Part shown: one piece after another, positions 22,858 through 31,501 of the stretch | How positions within the stretch are numbered: the first letter of the stretch is position 1 | How the letters are laid out: every line of letters begins with the position of its first letter | From: Gammaproteobacteria bacterium | GTDB lineage: Bacteria; Pseudomonadota; Gammaproteobacteria; SZUA-140 | Assembly (NCBI GenBank): GCA_016716465.1 | Contig: JADJWH010000001.1 | Span: forward strand, 1,116,001 to 1,180,000 | Direction: 5' to 3' | DNA: 64,000 bases | The notes under the pieces: generated by a model | Told to the model about the DNA's origin: nothing | Database searches by the model: none | The model's input: only the letters and a program-made list of their open reading frames with translations | Made by a program: the position numbers and the translations under genes

Positions 22858-22872
22858 GGCCCGCGCGACGAA

Positions 22873-23379
22873 TCAGGCGCTGGCCTGATTGTCCCACACC
22901 CCGTCTCCGACCGCGCCGGCCGCGCGCTCCCAGACGAGGCGGCCGAGATTCTTGAAACGGGCCACCGACATCGCGCCGCGCTTGCTGCGCCGGCTGTCGG
23001 AACGCCCGAGGTCGTCCAGGATGTCCGCGCGTTCCGCCTCGTAGATCTCGAACGACTCGAAATTCTCGTCCATCAGGACCAGCACGACACTGTCCCATTC
23101 CTGCTCGATCTTGAGCTGGCCGATGCGATGGCCGCCCCGACTCTCATCGAAGATCGCGCGCCCCTTGATCTGCACGCGCTTGCCGGCGCGCGCGCCGCGC
23201 CCGATAGCGTCATAGCCGCTGACCGGCGGCTGGCACAGCTCGAGATCGAGCAGGCGCGCGGCATCATGCTGGCAGATCTCGGCGCTGACACCGGCGAGCG
23301 GCCGGCCGGTGGTCCGCCGGTAGGCGGCGGCAAGGCGGCGCGCCTCGGCGATGAGTTTGTCGACGGAATAAAATTCCAC
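22873..23379 (-). CDS. conserved hypothetical protein
   Basis: About 168 aa and not assigned to a family with confidence. The opening EFYSVDKLIAEARRLAAAYR is helical. A central segment, AEICQHDAARLLDLELCQPPVSGYDAIG, is followed by RVQIKGRAIFDESRGGHRIGQL and EWDSVVLVLMDENFESFEIYEA. Beta strands with IKGR and a later acidic pattern faintly recall DUF6998-type or nuclease-like folds, but this is only an impression. I favour GTG 23379; an ATG at 23418 is in frame. It sits 15 nt upstream of the YoaA-like helicase on the same strand, so the two are probably co-transcribed. Confidence 0.7.
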   Translation of the reverse strand: MEFYSVDKLIAEARRLAAAYRRTTGRPLAGVSAEICQHDAARLLDLELCQPPVSGYDAIGRGARAGKRVQIKGRAIFDESRGGHRIGQLKIEQEWDSVVLVLMDENFESFEIYEAERADILDDLGRSDSRRSKRGAMSVARFKNLGRLVWERAAGAVGDGVWDNQASA

Positions 23380-23463
23380 GGTTTTCCGGTCAGGTATTGA
23401 TTGGGGCGATTCTAGCATTAAGGATGCGGCATGTCGTGCAGAGGCTATAATGCCGGAATGTCT

Positions 23464-23538
23464 GGGGCAGGTTCCAAGTCTGTCTCCGAATCAGGCGGTA
23501 CAAACCGGGCACGGGGACAGATTTGAAAATCTGTCCCC
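23464..23538. repeat. two REP-like palindromes (one degenerate)
   Basis: The copy at 23513-23538 has arms GGGGACAGATT and AATCTGTCCCC around a four-base centre. A decayed copy at 23464-23487 (GGGGCAGGTT ... AGTCTGTCTCC) lies 25 nt before it. Both are in the divergent spacer between the hypothetical gene and the kinase fusion. Confidence 0.75.
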
Positions 23539-23570
23539 GCCGAGTGCACGACGCAACATGCATCCAGGTC

Positions 23571-25136
23571 ATGAATGCGCAGGATCCTTCACTGATACAG
23601 GCGCTGCAGGACGCCGCGCTCTACGATCACCCGGTCGCGGGCTTTCGCGTCATTGAGACGCACATCTCCTGGGTGCTGCTCACCGGGCCCTATGCCTACA
23701 AGATCAAGAAGGCCGTCGATCTCGGCTTCCTCGATTTCTCCACGCTCGACAAGCGGCGTCACTACTGCGAGGAGGAACTGCGGCTCAACCGCCGCCTCGC
23801 CCCCGCGCTCTATCGCGATGTCGTGACCATCACCGGCACCCCGGCCCGGCCCGTACTGAACGGCGCGGGCGCGGCGCTCGAATACGCCGTCAGGATGATC
23901 CAGTTCGATCCGGCGCAGCAGTTCGACCACCTGCTCGCCGCGGACCGACTGACACCGGAACTGCTCGCCCGCTTCGCCGCCGGCCTCGCCCGCTTTCACG
24001 CCGCGGCCGCGCGTGCGACGGCCGGCGATCGCTATGGCACGCCGGCGGCCGTGGCCGAACCGGTGGAGGAAAACTTCGCGCAGATCCGCCTGCCGCCGGA
24101 GTTTCCGGCCGAGACGGCGCTGCTGCGGGAATTGCACGACGAATCCGTGCGCGCGGGCGCGGCGCTGCGCCCGGTGCTGCAACAGCGCAAGGCCGCTGGC
24201 CACGTGCGGGAGTGCCACGGCGACCTGCATCTCGGCAACATCACGCTCCACGCGGGTGAACCGCTGGCCTTCGACTGCCTGGAGTTCAACGACCGCCTGC
24301 GCTGGATCGATGTCATGAGCGAGATCGCATTCCTGGTCATGGACCTCGACGCGCACGGGCGCGCCGATCTCGGCCTGGGCTTTCTGAACGAGTACCTGCA
24401 CCACAGTGGCGATTACGCGGGACTAGTCCTGTTGCGTTACTATCAGGCCTATCGCGCGCTGGTGCGCGCCAAGGTCGAGAGCATCCGCCTGCGCCAGAGC
24501 GGCGCGACGGCTGCGACGGCCTTTGACGCCCTGCGCGCCTACATCCGTCTGGCCCGCGACTACCTTCGCCCGCGACCGCGCGCCCTGGTGATCACCCATG
24601 GCCCGTCCGGCTCGGGCAAGACGACGCATACCAACGCCCTGCTCGCGCCCTGCGCCATGATCCGCGCCCGCTCCGACGTCGAGCGCAAACGCCTGTTCGG
24701 CTACACGCCCGAGGCGCGCACGCAATCCGGGCTCGACGCCGACCTCTACAGCGCTGACGCCGGCGCGCGTACCTACCGGCGCCTGGAAGAGCTCGCGGCC
24801 GCGATCATCGATGCGGGGTTCACGGCGCTGATCGATGCGACCTTTCTCAAGGCGGCGCAGCGGGCGCCGTTCCGCGCCCTCGCCGCGCAGCTCGGCGTGC
24901 CCTTTATGATCCTGGATTTCCAGGCCGATGCGGCCGTCCTGAGGGCGCGCGTCGAGGGGCGCATGCGCGTCGGCCGCGATGCCTCCGAGGCCACGCCGGG
25001 GGTATTGAAGCGGCAGATGGACACCCAGGAGGCGCTGACGACGGAGGAATGCGCCGACACAATTACCATCGACACCGGCCAGCCCGTGGATGCCGCGCTG
25101 ATCGCGGCAGAGATCACCCGGCGCATCGCCAGATAA
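23571..25136 (+). CDS. bifunctional aminoglycoside-phosphotransferase-like / P-loop kinase protein
   Basis: A two-domain fusion of 521 aa. The N-terminal half is a kinase-like fold: IKKAVDLGFLDFSTL near the start and a Brenner-type catalytic motif CHGDLHLGNITL with D218, then FDCLEFNDRLRWIDV. The C-terminal half from about residue 335 is a P-loop kinase: GPSGSGKT at 344-351, then RSDVERKRLFGY and a final RMDTQEALTTEE-like region. The same domain pair exists as a known family of unassigned substrate. Start MNAQDPSLIQ at 23571; the open frame begins inside the repeat at 23523. Flanked by REP-like palindromes on both sides. Confidence 0.88.
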   Translation: MNAQDPSLIQALQDAALYDHPVAGFRVIETHISWVLLTGPYAYKIKKAVDLGFLDFSTLDKRRHYCEEELRLNRRLAPALYRDVVTITGTPARPVLNGAGAALEYAVRMIQFDPAQQFDHLLAADRLTPELLARFAAGLARFHAAAARATAGDRYGTPAAVAEPVEENFAQIRLPPEFPAETALLRELHDESVRAGAALRPVLQQRKAAGHVRECHGDLHLGNITLHAGEPLAFDCLEFNDRLRWIDVMSEIAFLVMDLDAHGRADLGLGFLNEYLHHSGDYAGLVLLRYYQAYRALVRAKVESIRLRQSGATAATAFDALRAYIRLARDYLRPRPRALVITHGPSGSGKTTHTNALLAPCAMIRARSDVERKRLFGYTPEARTQSGLDADLYSADAGARTYRRLEELAAAIIDAGFTALIDATFLKAAQRAPFRALAAQLGVPFMILDFQADAAVLRARVEGRMRVGRDASEATPGVLKRQMDTQEALTTEECADTITIDTGQPVDAALIAAEITRRIAR

Positions 25137-25139
25137 ATC

Positions 25140-25183
25140 GGGGACGGATCCGGTCATTCGGGGACAGACTTAAGTCCGTCCCC
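25140..25183. repeat. REP-like palindrome plus half copy
   Basis: A complete copy at 25160-25183 (arms GGGGACAGACT and AGTCCGTCCCC, one broken pair) follows a half copy at 25140-25151 (GGGGACGGATCC). They lie in the 52-nt convergent space between the kinase fusion and amrS, so they could serve as a bidirectional hairpin at both transcript ends. Confidence 0.75.
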
Positions 25184-25188
25184 GATTT

Positions 25189-26304
25189 CTAATCGATGGC
25201 GTAATCCTTAAGCCGCACCGGCAGCCGTCGCGCGCCCCAGCTGCCCGGCGCTTCCTCGAACACGCCGGCACAGCGCGTGCCGCAGGATCCGCAGCGGCCG
25301 TCGGCGGTCAGATTCCACGCACCCAGCACATACCAGTCGCGCTGGATCAGCACCTCGCCGCAGTGATGACAGAACGTGCTGCCGCCGGTGGCGTCGTGCA
25401 CGTTGCCGGTGTAGACATGATGCACGCCGTTGGCCCGGGCGATCTCCCGCGCGCGTGTCAGTGTGGCGGGCGGCGTCGGCGGATGGTCGCGCATCTTCCA
25501 GTCCGGGTGGAAGGCGGTGAAGTGCATGGGCACGTCGGGCCCCAGCTCCGCGACCACCCAGCGCGTCATCGCATCGATCTCCCCCTCGCTGTCGTTCTCG
25601 CCCGGAATCAGCAGCGTAGTCAGCTCGAACCAGACCTGGGTCTGATGTTTCAGGTACACCAGGGAATCCAGCACCGCGCCGAGTTGCGCGCCGGCGATAT
25701 TGCGGTAGAAGCGCTCGCTGAAGGCCTTCAGGTCGACGTTGGCGGCGTCCATGTGGCGGTAGAATTCGGCGCGCGGCTCGGGGCAGACATAACCTGCGGT
25801 CACTGCGACCGTCCTGATGCCCTGTTCATGGCAGGCCTGCGCGACGTCGATGGCGTACTCGTGAAAGATGACCGGGTCGTTATAGGTGAAGGCCACGCTG
25901 CGGCAGCCGAGCTCGCGCGCCGCGCGCGCGATGGTCGCTGGCGCGGCGGCATCGGCCAGGGTGTCGAATTCGCGCGACTTGCTGATATCCCAGTTCTGGC
26001 AGAACTTGCACGCCAGGTTGCAGCCGGCGGTGCCGAAGGACAGCACCGGCGTGCCGGGCAGGAAATGATTGAGCGGCTTCTTCTCGATCGGATCGATGCA
26101 GAAACCGCTGGAACGACCATAGGTGGTCAGCACGACGCCACCGTCCCAGCGGGCGCGCACGAAGCACAGTCCGCGCTGGCCCTCGTGCAGCTTGCAGAAG
26201 CGTGGACACAGGTCGCACTGCACGCGACCGTCGTCCAGCGCGTGCCAGTGGCGGGTCGGCACCGTGGCGGCGCTGTCGGATTCCCTACCGGAGGGCTCGG
26301 TCAT
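25189..26304 (-). CDS. amrS: AmmeMemoRadiSam system radical SAM enzyme
   Basis: Radical SAM protein of 371 aa from the three-part AmmeMemoRadiSam system, whose reaction is not established. The radical SAM cluster motif is C95/C99/C102 (CNLACKFCQNW). Extra cysteines precede it (C30, C33, C37, C47 in CDLCPRFC...GLC). More lie near the C-terminus (CHHCG, CGSCGTRC), so additional metal or Fe-S sites are likely. YVCPEPRAEF and GENDSEGEI are typical of the pyruvate-formate-lyase-activating-enzyme branch. It is divergent from amrBA, with 259 nt between the starts. Confidence 0.92.
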   Translation of the reverse strand: MTEPSGRESDSAATVPTRHWHALDDGRVQCDLCPRFCKLHEGQRGLCFVRARWDGGVVLTTYGRSSGFCIDPIEKKPLNHFLPGTPVLSFGTAGCNLACKFCQNWDISKSREFDTLADAAAPATIARAARELGCRSVAFTYNDPVIFHEYAIDVAQACHEQGIRTVAVTAGYVCPEPRAEFYRHMDAANVDLKAFSERFYRNIAGAQLGAVLDSLVYLKHQTQVWFELTTLLIPGENDSEGEIDAMTRWVVAELGPDVPMHFTAFHPDWKMRDHPPTPPATLTRAREIARANGVHHVYTGNVHDATGGSTFCHHCGEVLIQRDWYVLGAWNLTADGRCGSCGTRCAGVFEEAPGSWGARRLPVRLKDYAID

Positions 26305-26563
26305 GGCGCGGCCTCCCGGTCAGCACGAGCATGGACACATTCAGTCATCATGACTGGCAAAATGGGGGCAATCATCACAATTCGCAAGCGGACGCTTGCC
26401 TGAGGGCGACGGCAGGCACATCATTCCGGAGGGAATGCGGCGTGGATGCGCTCCGAGACCGATGGATTTGATCGGGGCACGCCCTGGAAATCGCGGTGAT
26501 CCGCCCCCAGTTAGCTCCTGTCCCCAGCACCGGCGACCACCCGCCGCAGGGAAGGAAACGACG

Positions 26564-27358
26564 ATGCATACTGTCAGAGCCCCGGCTGTGGCCGGCCAGT
26601 TCTATCCCGCCGACGCGCGTGAGCTGCGTGTCCAGGTTCGTGCGCTGCTCGACGCGGTGCACACGGCCGCGGCGGACTCCGTGCCCAAGGCCGTCATCGC
26701 CCCGCACGCCGGCTATGTCTACTCGGGGCCGGTGGCGGCAAGCCTGTACGCCCGACTGGCGCCGGCGCGTGGCCGCATCCGGCGCGTCGTGCTGCTCGGA
26801 CCCGCCCACCGCGTCGCCTTCGACGGCCTCGCGCTGAGCAGCGCCGCGGCCTTCAGCACGCCGCTGGGCGATGTCCCGCTCGATACCGCCGCCCGCGCGC
26901 GACTGCTGAACCTGCCCCAGGTCCGCATCCTGGACGAGGCGCATCGCGCCGAGCACAGCCTGGAAGTGCAGTTGCCCTTCCTGCAGGAAGTGCTGACGGA
27001 GTTCACCCTGGTCCCGCTCGTCGTCGGCGACGCGACACCCGAGGAGGTAAGCGAGGTGATCGAAACCCTGTGGGGCGGCCCCGAAACCCTGATCTTGATC
27101 AGCAGCGATCTCAGCCACTATCACGATTACGCCACGGCGCGGCGTCTCGATGCCGCGACCTCGCGCGCGATCGAGGCCTTGCGTCCACAGGACATCCACT
27201 ATGAAGACGCCTGCGGCCGCAACCCGGTCAACGGCCTGCTGCTCAGCGCACGCAACCACGGTCTGCGCGCGCGCACGCTCGACCTGCGCAATTCCGGAGA
27301 CACCGCCGGTCCACGCGACCGCGTGGTCGGCTACGGGGCGTACGCCTTCGATGCCTGA
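26564..27358 (+). CDS. amrB: AmmeMemoRadiSam system protein B (MEMO1 family)
   Basis: A 264-aa protein of the MEMO1/class III dioxygenase-like fold. The start MHTVRAPAVAGQFYPADARE has the family AGxFYP motif. APHAGYVYSGPVAASLY, LLGPAHRVAFDGLAL, DEAHRAEHSLEVQLPFLQ and LILISSDLSHYHDY supply the conserved histidines and acidic residues expected at the metal-like site. GGAAGGAA precedes ATG 26564. The stop overlaps amrA by 8 nt, so the two are translationally coupled. The reaction is unknown. Confidence 0.93.
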   Translation: MHTVRAPAVAGQFYPADARELRVQVRALLDAVHTAAADSVPKAVIAPHAGYVYSGPVAASLYARLAPARGRIRRVVLLGPAHRVAFDGLALSSAAAFSTPLGDVPLDTAARARLLNLPQVRILDEAHRAEHSLEVQLPFLQEVLTEFTLVPLVVGDATPEEVSEVIETLWGGPETLILISSDLSHYHDYATARRLDAATSRAIEALRPQDIHYEDACGRNPVNGLLLSARNHGLRARTLDLRNSGDTAGPRDRVVGYGAYAFDA

Positions 27359-27968
27359 GCGCGGAGAAACGGACACCAGGGACACGCCCGCGCTGTCCAT
27401 CGCCGCCGCCGCGATCGCCCACGGCCTCGCGCAAGGCGCACCGCCGCCCCCGCGCGACGATTATCCCGCCGCCCTGCGGCGGCCGGGCGCGAGTTTCGTC
27501 ACCCTGACCCATGCGGGCGAACTGCGCGGCTGCATCGGCAGCCTCGAAGCGCACCGTGCGCTGGCGCGCGACCTGGCCCTGAATGCCTACGCCGCGGCCT
27601 TTCTGGATCCGCGCTTCCCGCCGCTGCGGGACGTCGAGGTCACCACGCTGAGTCTGGAGATCGCGATCCTGAACCCGCTCGAGGCCTTCCCCTGCGACAG
27701 CGAAACCGAACTCCTCGCGCAGCTGCGCCCCCATGTCGATGGACTGCTGCTGGAGGAAGGGGCGCGGCACCGTGCGACCTTCCTGCCCAAGGTGTGGGAG
27801 ATGCTGCCGGAACCGGCGGAGTTTCTGCGCGCGCTGCGCCGCAAGGCCGGCCTGGCGCCGGACTACTGGTCGGAATCGCTGCGCTTCGCGCGCTACACCA
27901 CCGCGGTTATCCAGGGCGGATATCTGGAAACGCTCGCGCGCGACGGCGGGAACCCGCTACCGGGCTGA
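27351..27968 (+). CDS. amrA: AmmeMemoRadiSam system protein A (AMMECR1 family)
   Basis: Protein of 205 aa with the AMMECR1 domain. The family core motif ELRGCIGSLEAHRALARDL is present with the LRGCIG hexapeptide, followed by NAYAAAFLDPRFPPLRDVEV, LSLEIAILNPLE and FLPKVWEMLPEPAEFL. The start MPERGETDTRD at 27351 lies inside the amrB stop region (8-nt overlap). With amrB and the divergent amrS it completes the three-part set. AMMECR1 biochemistry is unresolved. Confidence 0.93.
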   Translation: MPERGETDTRDTPALSIAAAAIAHGLAQGAPPPPRDDYPAALRRPGASFVTLTHAGELRGCIGSLEAHRALARDLALNAYAAAFLDPRFPPLRDVEVTTLSLEIAILNPLEAFPCDSETELLAQLRPHVDGLLLEEGARHRATFLPKVWEMLPEPAEFLRALRRKAGLAPDYWSESLRFARYTTAVIQGGYLETLARDGGNPLPG

Positions 27969-27974
27969 GGACGG

Positions 27975-28898
27975 TCAATTGGCCGCGGTCCGACAGCGCC
28001 CGACCGAGCCCGGCCTGCAGACGTTGCCGTCGGTCCAGATCGCCTGGTCGAGGGTCGCGGCACTCAGATTCGCGCCGGTGAGGTCGGCACCGGTGAGATC
28101 GGCATAGGAGAGATTCGCGCCGGCGAGATCCGCCCCGGCCAGATCGGCGCCGCGCAGGGCGGCGCCCACCAGCACGGCGCCACCCAGCCGGGCGTTGCGC
28201 AGGCGCGCCACGGCGAGTTCGCTGTAGGAGAGATCGGCCCGCTCCAGCCGGGCGCCCTCGAGATCGGCGCGGGACAGCCGCATATTCGTCATATCCGCGC
28301 CGGAAAGGTCGACGCCGGCCAGACCCCGGCCCTCGAAGGCGCAGTTGCTCCATTCCACGCCCGGCCCCGGCGGTTGCGCGCACCGCAACTTGGAGTCGGC
28401 GATCTTCGTCGCCGGGCGGTAGATCACGACCAGCAGCGCGAGAAAGATCAGCACGCCGACCGCGATCAGTCCGGAGATCAGGCGCTGACGCCGGCGCTGC
28501 TCCAGGTGCTCACTCATGCGATCGGGACGCGCATTACGCGGACGCTGCGCACCGGGAACCGGCGTCTGGCGCCGGTCACCCGCGCCGCGTTGATCGGTGG
28601 GCGCGGCGCCCCCCTCCCCGCGCCGATCGCGGCTGCGCTCATCTTCCCAACGCCGGGCCGCCTCCAGACGCTCGCGCTGGGACGGATCTTCGGAATCATA
28701 CTGCACCAGGTCCGGGATCATCTCGGGCATCTGGCTCAGCGGTACCCAGACCACGCCGTCCGCGCTGACCTCGTCGGTCAGCTGGATACGGCCGAGGATG
28801 ACATAGCGCGAAATCTGGCCAGCCGGGAACGGCCCCTGCACGGCCTCGCCACGCCGGGTATACCAGAGCTGGTGCTGGGTCTTATCCGGCTGTCGCAT
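27975..28898 (-). CDS. GYF-like / transmembrane / pentapeptide-repeat protein
   Basis: A 307-aa protein of three parts. Residues about 10-65 look like a GYF_2 domain (LWYTRRGEAVQGPFPAGQIS with the W...GPF pattern). A basic linker precedes one membrane helix (RLISGLIAVGVLIFLALLVVIY, about 139-160). The outer part, about residues 185-290, has roughly 17 A(D/N)LxG-type pentapeptide repeats (GADLAGADLAGANLSYADL) that should form a right-handed quadrilateral helix. A likely disulfide pair frames it (C172/C184 and C292/C300 region). The topology suggests a cytosolic GYF-like domain and a periplasmic repeat. It is convergent with amrA (6 nt). Confidence 0.85.
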   Translation of the reverse strand: MRQPDKTQHQLWYTRRGEAVQGPFPAGQISRYVILGRIQLTDEVSADGVVWVPLSQMPEMIPDLVQYDSEDPSQRERLEAARRWEDERSRDRRGEGGAAPTDQRGAGDRRQTPVPGAQRPRNARPDRMSEHLEQRRRQRLISGLIAVGVLIFLALLVVIYRPATKIADSKLRCAQPPGPGVEWSNCAFEGRGLAGVDLSGADMTNMRLSRADLEGARLERADLSYSELAVARLRNARLGGAVLVGAALRGADLAGADLAGANLSYADLTGADLTGANLSAATLDQAIWTDGNVCRPGSVGRCRTAAN

Positions 28899-28987
28899 CG
28901 TCCTCGCCCCGCTGCCGGTGGAACCGGCGCCCGCCTGTCCGCGTCTTACAGGATCGACCCCCGGCCTTCGGCGGCCGGCCCGGGCCG

Positions 28988-31021
28988 ATGAAAAAATCCT
29001 TTATGCTCAACATGGATTTAAGCTACAGTTGTGATACGCTACGCTCCGGACGCTGCATAGAGTCCGGGATACCGGGCGAATCTATATGCATGACAAATGC
29101 CAGAAACAGTATCGGCATTGCAGGAAAGGGAATTAAAACAACCGTCAGTATGAGCTCCGCGCACAACACCAGCCGCGACAACCGTGCGGCGCCAGACCCC
29201 GCCGCCGGACACCCGCCAGCCCAGGACCCATCGCAGGACATTCGCCACCGGCTCGACGAACTGCGCGCCATGAGTATCCTGGTGGCCGCCGCCGTGGCCG
29301 GGGACGCCACCCCCATCGGGACCATGCTGTCCCGGAACGGTTTCACCCGCGTCGAAACCGCAGGCAATGACGAAGAGGTGCTGCGGGCGCTGCGCTCCAG
29401 CCTCGATTTCGGTGCGCACCCCGTCGACCTGCTCTTGCTCGACGTCGCCACGACGCAGTTCGACGGCCATGCGTTGTGCCGTGCGATCCGCCGCCAGCCG
29501 GCGTGGCGCGACATGCCGATCATCCTGATCCGGCAGCGCAGCGCCTGGCGGGAGGACATGCTGCCGGGCAGCTTCGCCGCCGGCGCCACCGATATCCTGT
29601 TCCACCCGGTGCAGCGCGCCGAACTGATCCCGCGCGTGATCTCGGCGCTGCTGCTCAAGAAGGAACGCGACATGCGCCGCCAGCACGAGAGCGAGCTCGA
29701 GACCGAACTCGCCGAGCGCAAAGTCATGGAGGCGCGGCTGCAGTATCTGGTTTCGCACGACGATCTCACCGGACTGTTCAACCGCCGCCGGCTCGAGCTC
29801 GCGATCGAGGACACGATCGCGAGCGTGCGCACCAGCGGACACAGCGCGTCCCTGCTGTACGTCGACCTGGACCAGTTCAAGGTCATCAACGACCTGGAGG
29901 GGCACGCCGTGGGCGACCGCCTGCTCATGAGCGTCGCCAACATCCTGCGCAAGCATCTCGGCGCGCACGACATCCTCGCCCGTATCAGCTCGGACGAGTA
30001 CGCCGTACTGATCGAGGACACTACCGAAGCGGAGGCCATCGCACGGGCGGAAACCCTGCGCATCGCCATCGATGAATACCGTTTCCGCACCGAGGACCGC
30101 AACTACCATGTCTGCGCGAGCATCGGCGTGGCGCTGGTCCTGCCGCACGAGGACATCAATGCGAGCGAGGCGCTGGCGCGCTCCAGCCAGGCCTGCTTCG
30201 AGGCGAAGACGCACGGGCGCAATCTGGTGCACCTGTTCAACAAGGACGATGTCGAAACCAATATCCTGCGCCACGCGGCGGACTGGGTGCCGCGCATCCG
30301 CGAGGCGCTCACGCAGAACCGTTTCTGCATGTTCTTCCAGCCCGTGATCGAACTGCCCGGCGGGCGCGTGGTCGGCTATGAGGCCCTCATCCGGATGCGG
30401 GATACTGACGGCGCGCTGATCACGCCGGACCGCTTCATCCCGGTCGCCGAGCGCATGGGCCTGATCCACGACATCGACCTGTGGGTAGTGCAATACGCCA
30501 TCGACGTGCTCGCACGGCTGCCGCGCGAGCAGTCCGGCCTGACCCTCAACGTCAACCTGTCGATCCACGCCTTCCAGGATCCGGCCCTGCTGTCGCTGGT
30601 GCGCGACCGGCTGGAGCACTGCGGCGTCGCCGCGGACCGCATCACCTTCGAGATCACGGAGACGGCGGCGGTGGCGAGCTACGACCAGACGCGTACCATG
30701 ATCAACCGCCTGCGCGAGTTGGGCTGCCGCTTCGCGCTGGACGACTTCGGCACCGGCTTCAGTTCGTTCAACTACCTGAAACAGTTTCCGGTCGATTATC
30801 TGAAGATCGATGGCAGCTTCATCCGCAACCTGCTCAACGATCCGGTGGACCAGCGCCTGGTCCGATCGATGATCGAGGTCGGACGCACGCTGGACAAGGT
30901 GGTGGTGGCGGAATTCGTGGAGAACGCCGAGATACTGGCGCTGCTGGAGGAATACGGCGTGAACCGCGCGCAGGGCAACTTCATCGGCGAGCCGCTGCCC
31001 GAGATCCCGCCGCCGGGCTGA
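28988..31021 (+). CDS. REC-like / degenerate GGDEF / EAL protein (probable c-di-GMP phosphodiesterase)
   Basis: A receiver-like domain (about 95-220, LLLLDVATTQFDG with a possible phospho-Asp) precedes a GGDEF domain whose active motif is SSDEY (residues 334-338), so diguanylate cyclase activity is doubtful. The EAL domain keeps EALIR at 465, the NVNLS asparagine, FEITET, DDFGTGFSS, YLKIDG and the AEFVE glutamate, all expected for c-di-GMP hydrolysis. The start is unclear: ATG 28988, 29090 or 29150 all open the frame, and the first 60 or more residues show no domain. It adjoins the flagellar block convergently, so a motility role is plausible. Confidence 0.9.
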   Translation: MKKSFMLNMDLSYSCDTLRSGRCIESGIPGESICMTNARNSIGIAGKGIKTTVSMSSAHNTSRDNRAAPDPAAGHPPAQDPSQDIRHRLDELRAMSILVAAAVAGDATPIGTMLSRNGFTRVETAGNDEEVLRALRSSLDFGAHPVDLLLLDVATTQFDGHALCRAIRRQPAWRDMPIILIRQRSAWREDMLPGSFAAGATDILFHPVQRAELIPRVISALLLKKERDMRRQHESELETELAERKVMEARLQYLVSHDDLTGLFNRRRLELAIEDTIASVRTSGHSASLLYVDLDQFKVINDLEGHAVGDRLLMSVANILRKHLGAHDILARISSDEYAVLIEDTTEAEAIARAETLRIAIDEYRFRTEDRNYHVCASIGVALVLPHEDINASEALARSSQACFEAKTHGRNLVHLFNKDDVETNILRHAADWVPRIREALTQNRFCMFFQPVIELPGGRVVGYEALIRMRDTDGALITPDRFIPVAERMGLIHDIDLWVVQYAIDVLARLPREQSGLTLNVNLSIHAFQDPALLSLVRDRLEHCGVAADRITFEITETAAVASYDQTRTMINRLRELGCRFALDDFGTGFSSFNYLKQFPVDYLKIDGSFIRNLLNDPVDQRLVRSMIEVGRTLDKVVVAEFVENAEILALLEEYGVNRAQGNFIGEPLPEIPPPG

Positions 31022-31088
31022 AACACGCGATCCAGGGCCGCCCCGCGTGATCGCGGATCCGGCCCCGGTCCTCACACCTTCAACGGTC

Positions 31089-31490
31089 TCAGGCCGCGCG
31101 CTCCGGTACCCCGCCGTGGAGGCGCATGAGCAATTCAGCCTCCGACCTGATCAGATTGCATTGCGCCATGATCTCCTCGACGCCCGCGCCCGCGCGCACC
31201 AGCTTGACTGCCCGGTCGTACTCGCGGTGAAGGATGTCGTTCGACTCGAGATCGTCCTGACGCTCGCCCAGGCGCATCACCTGCTGATCCAGCCGGCTCA
31301 GGTGCGCGCCCATCCCGGAGGCGCCGGCGCACAGTGCGCCCAGCTCGCTCTGCAAGGCCGCGCATTCCGCGCGCAAGGCGCGATGATCGCGGCGCAGACG
31401 CGCCACGCTCAAGGTCTGCAGCAACAGGGCAAGCACCATCACCGCCGCCGCCGCGACCGTTGCGATCTGTAGGGTTATCTCAAGCGTCAT
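31089..31490 (-). CDS. DUF2802 membrane-anchored coiled-coil protein
   Basis: A 133-aa protein with one N-terminal membrane helix (about 7-26) and then a coiled coil (RRDHRALRAECAALQSELGA... RLDQQVMRLGERQDDLE). The conserved DUF2802 end is YDRAVKLVRAGAGVEEIMAQCNLIRSEAELLMRLH. DUF2802 genes usually sit in or beside the mot/che end of polar flagellar clusters, as here, 11 nt from the small gene downstream of motB. The function is unknown. Confidence 0.87.
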   Translation of the reverse strand: MTLEITLQIATVAAAAVMVLALLLQTLSVARLRRDHRALRAECAALQSELGALCAGASGMGAHLSRLDQQVMRLGERQDDLESNDILHREYDRAVKLVRAGAGVEEIMAQCNLIRSEAELLMRLHGGVPERAA

Positions 31491-31501
31491 TACAGCTCAC
31501 C

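Noticed and set aside
29039..31075. Minus-strand open frame opposite the GGDEF/EAL gene
   Set aside because: Shadow; the plus strand carries the intact EAL motifs.
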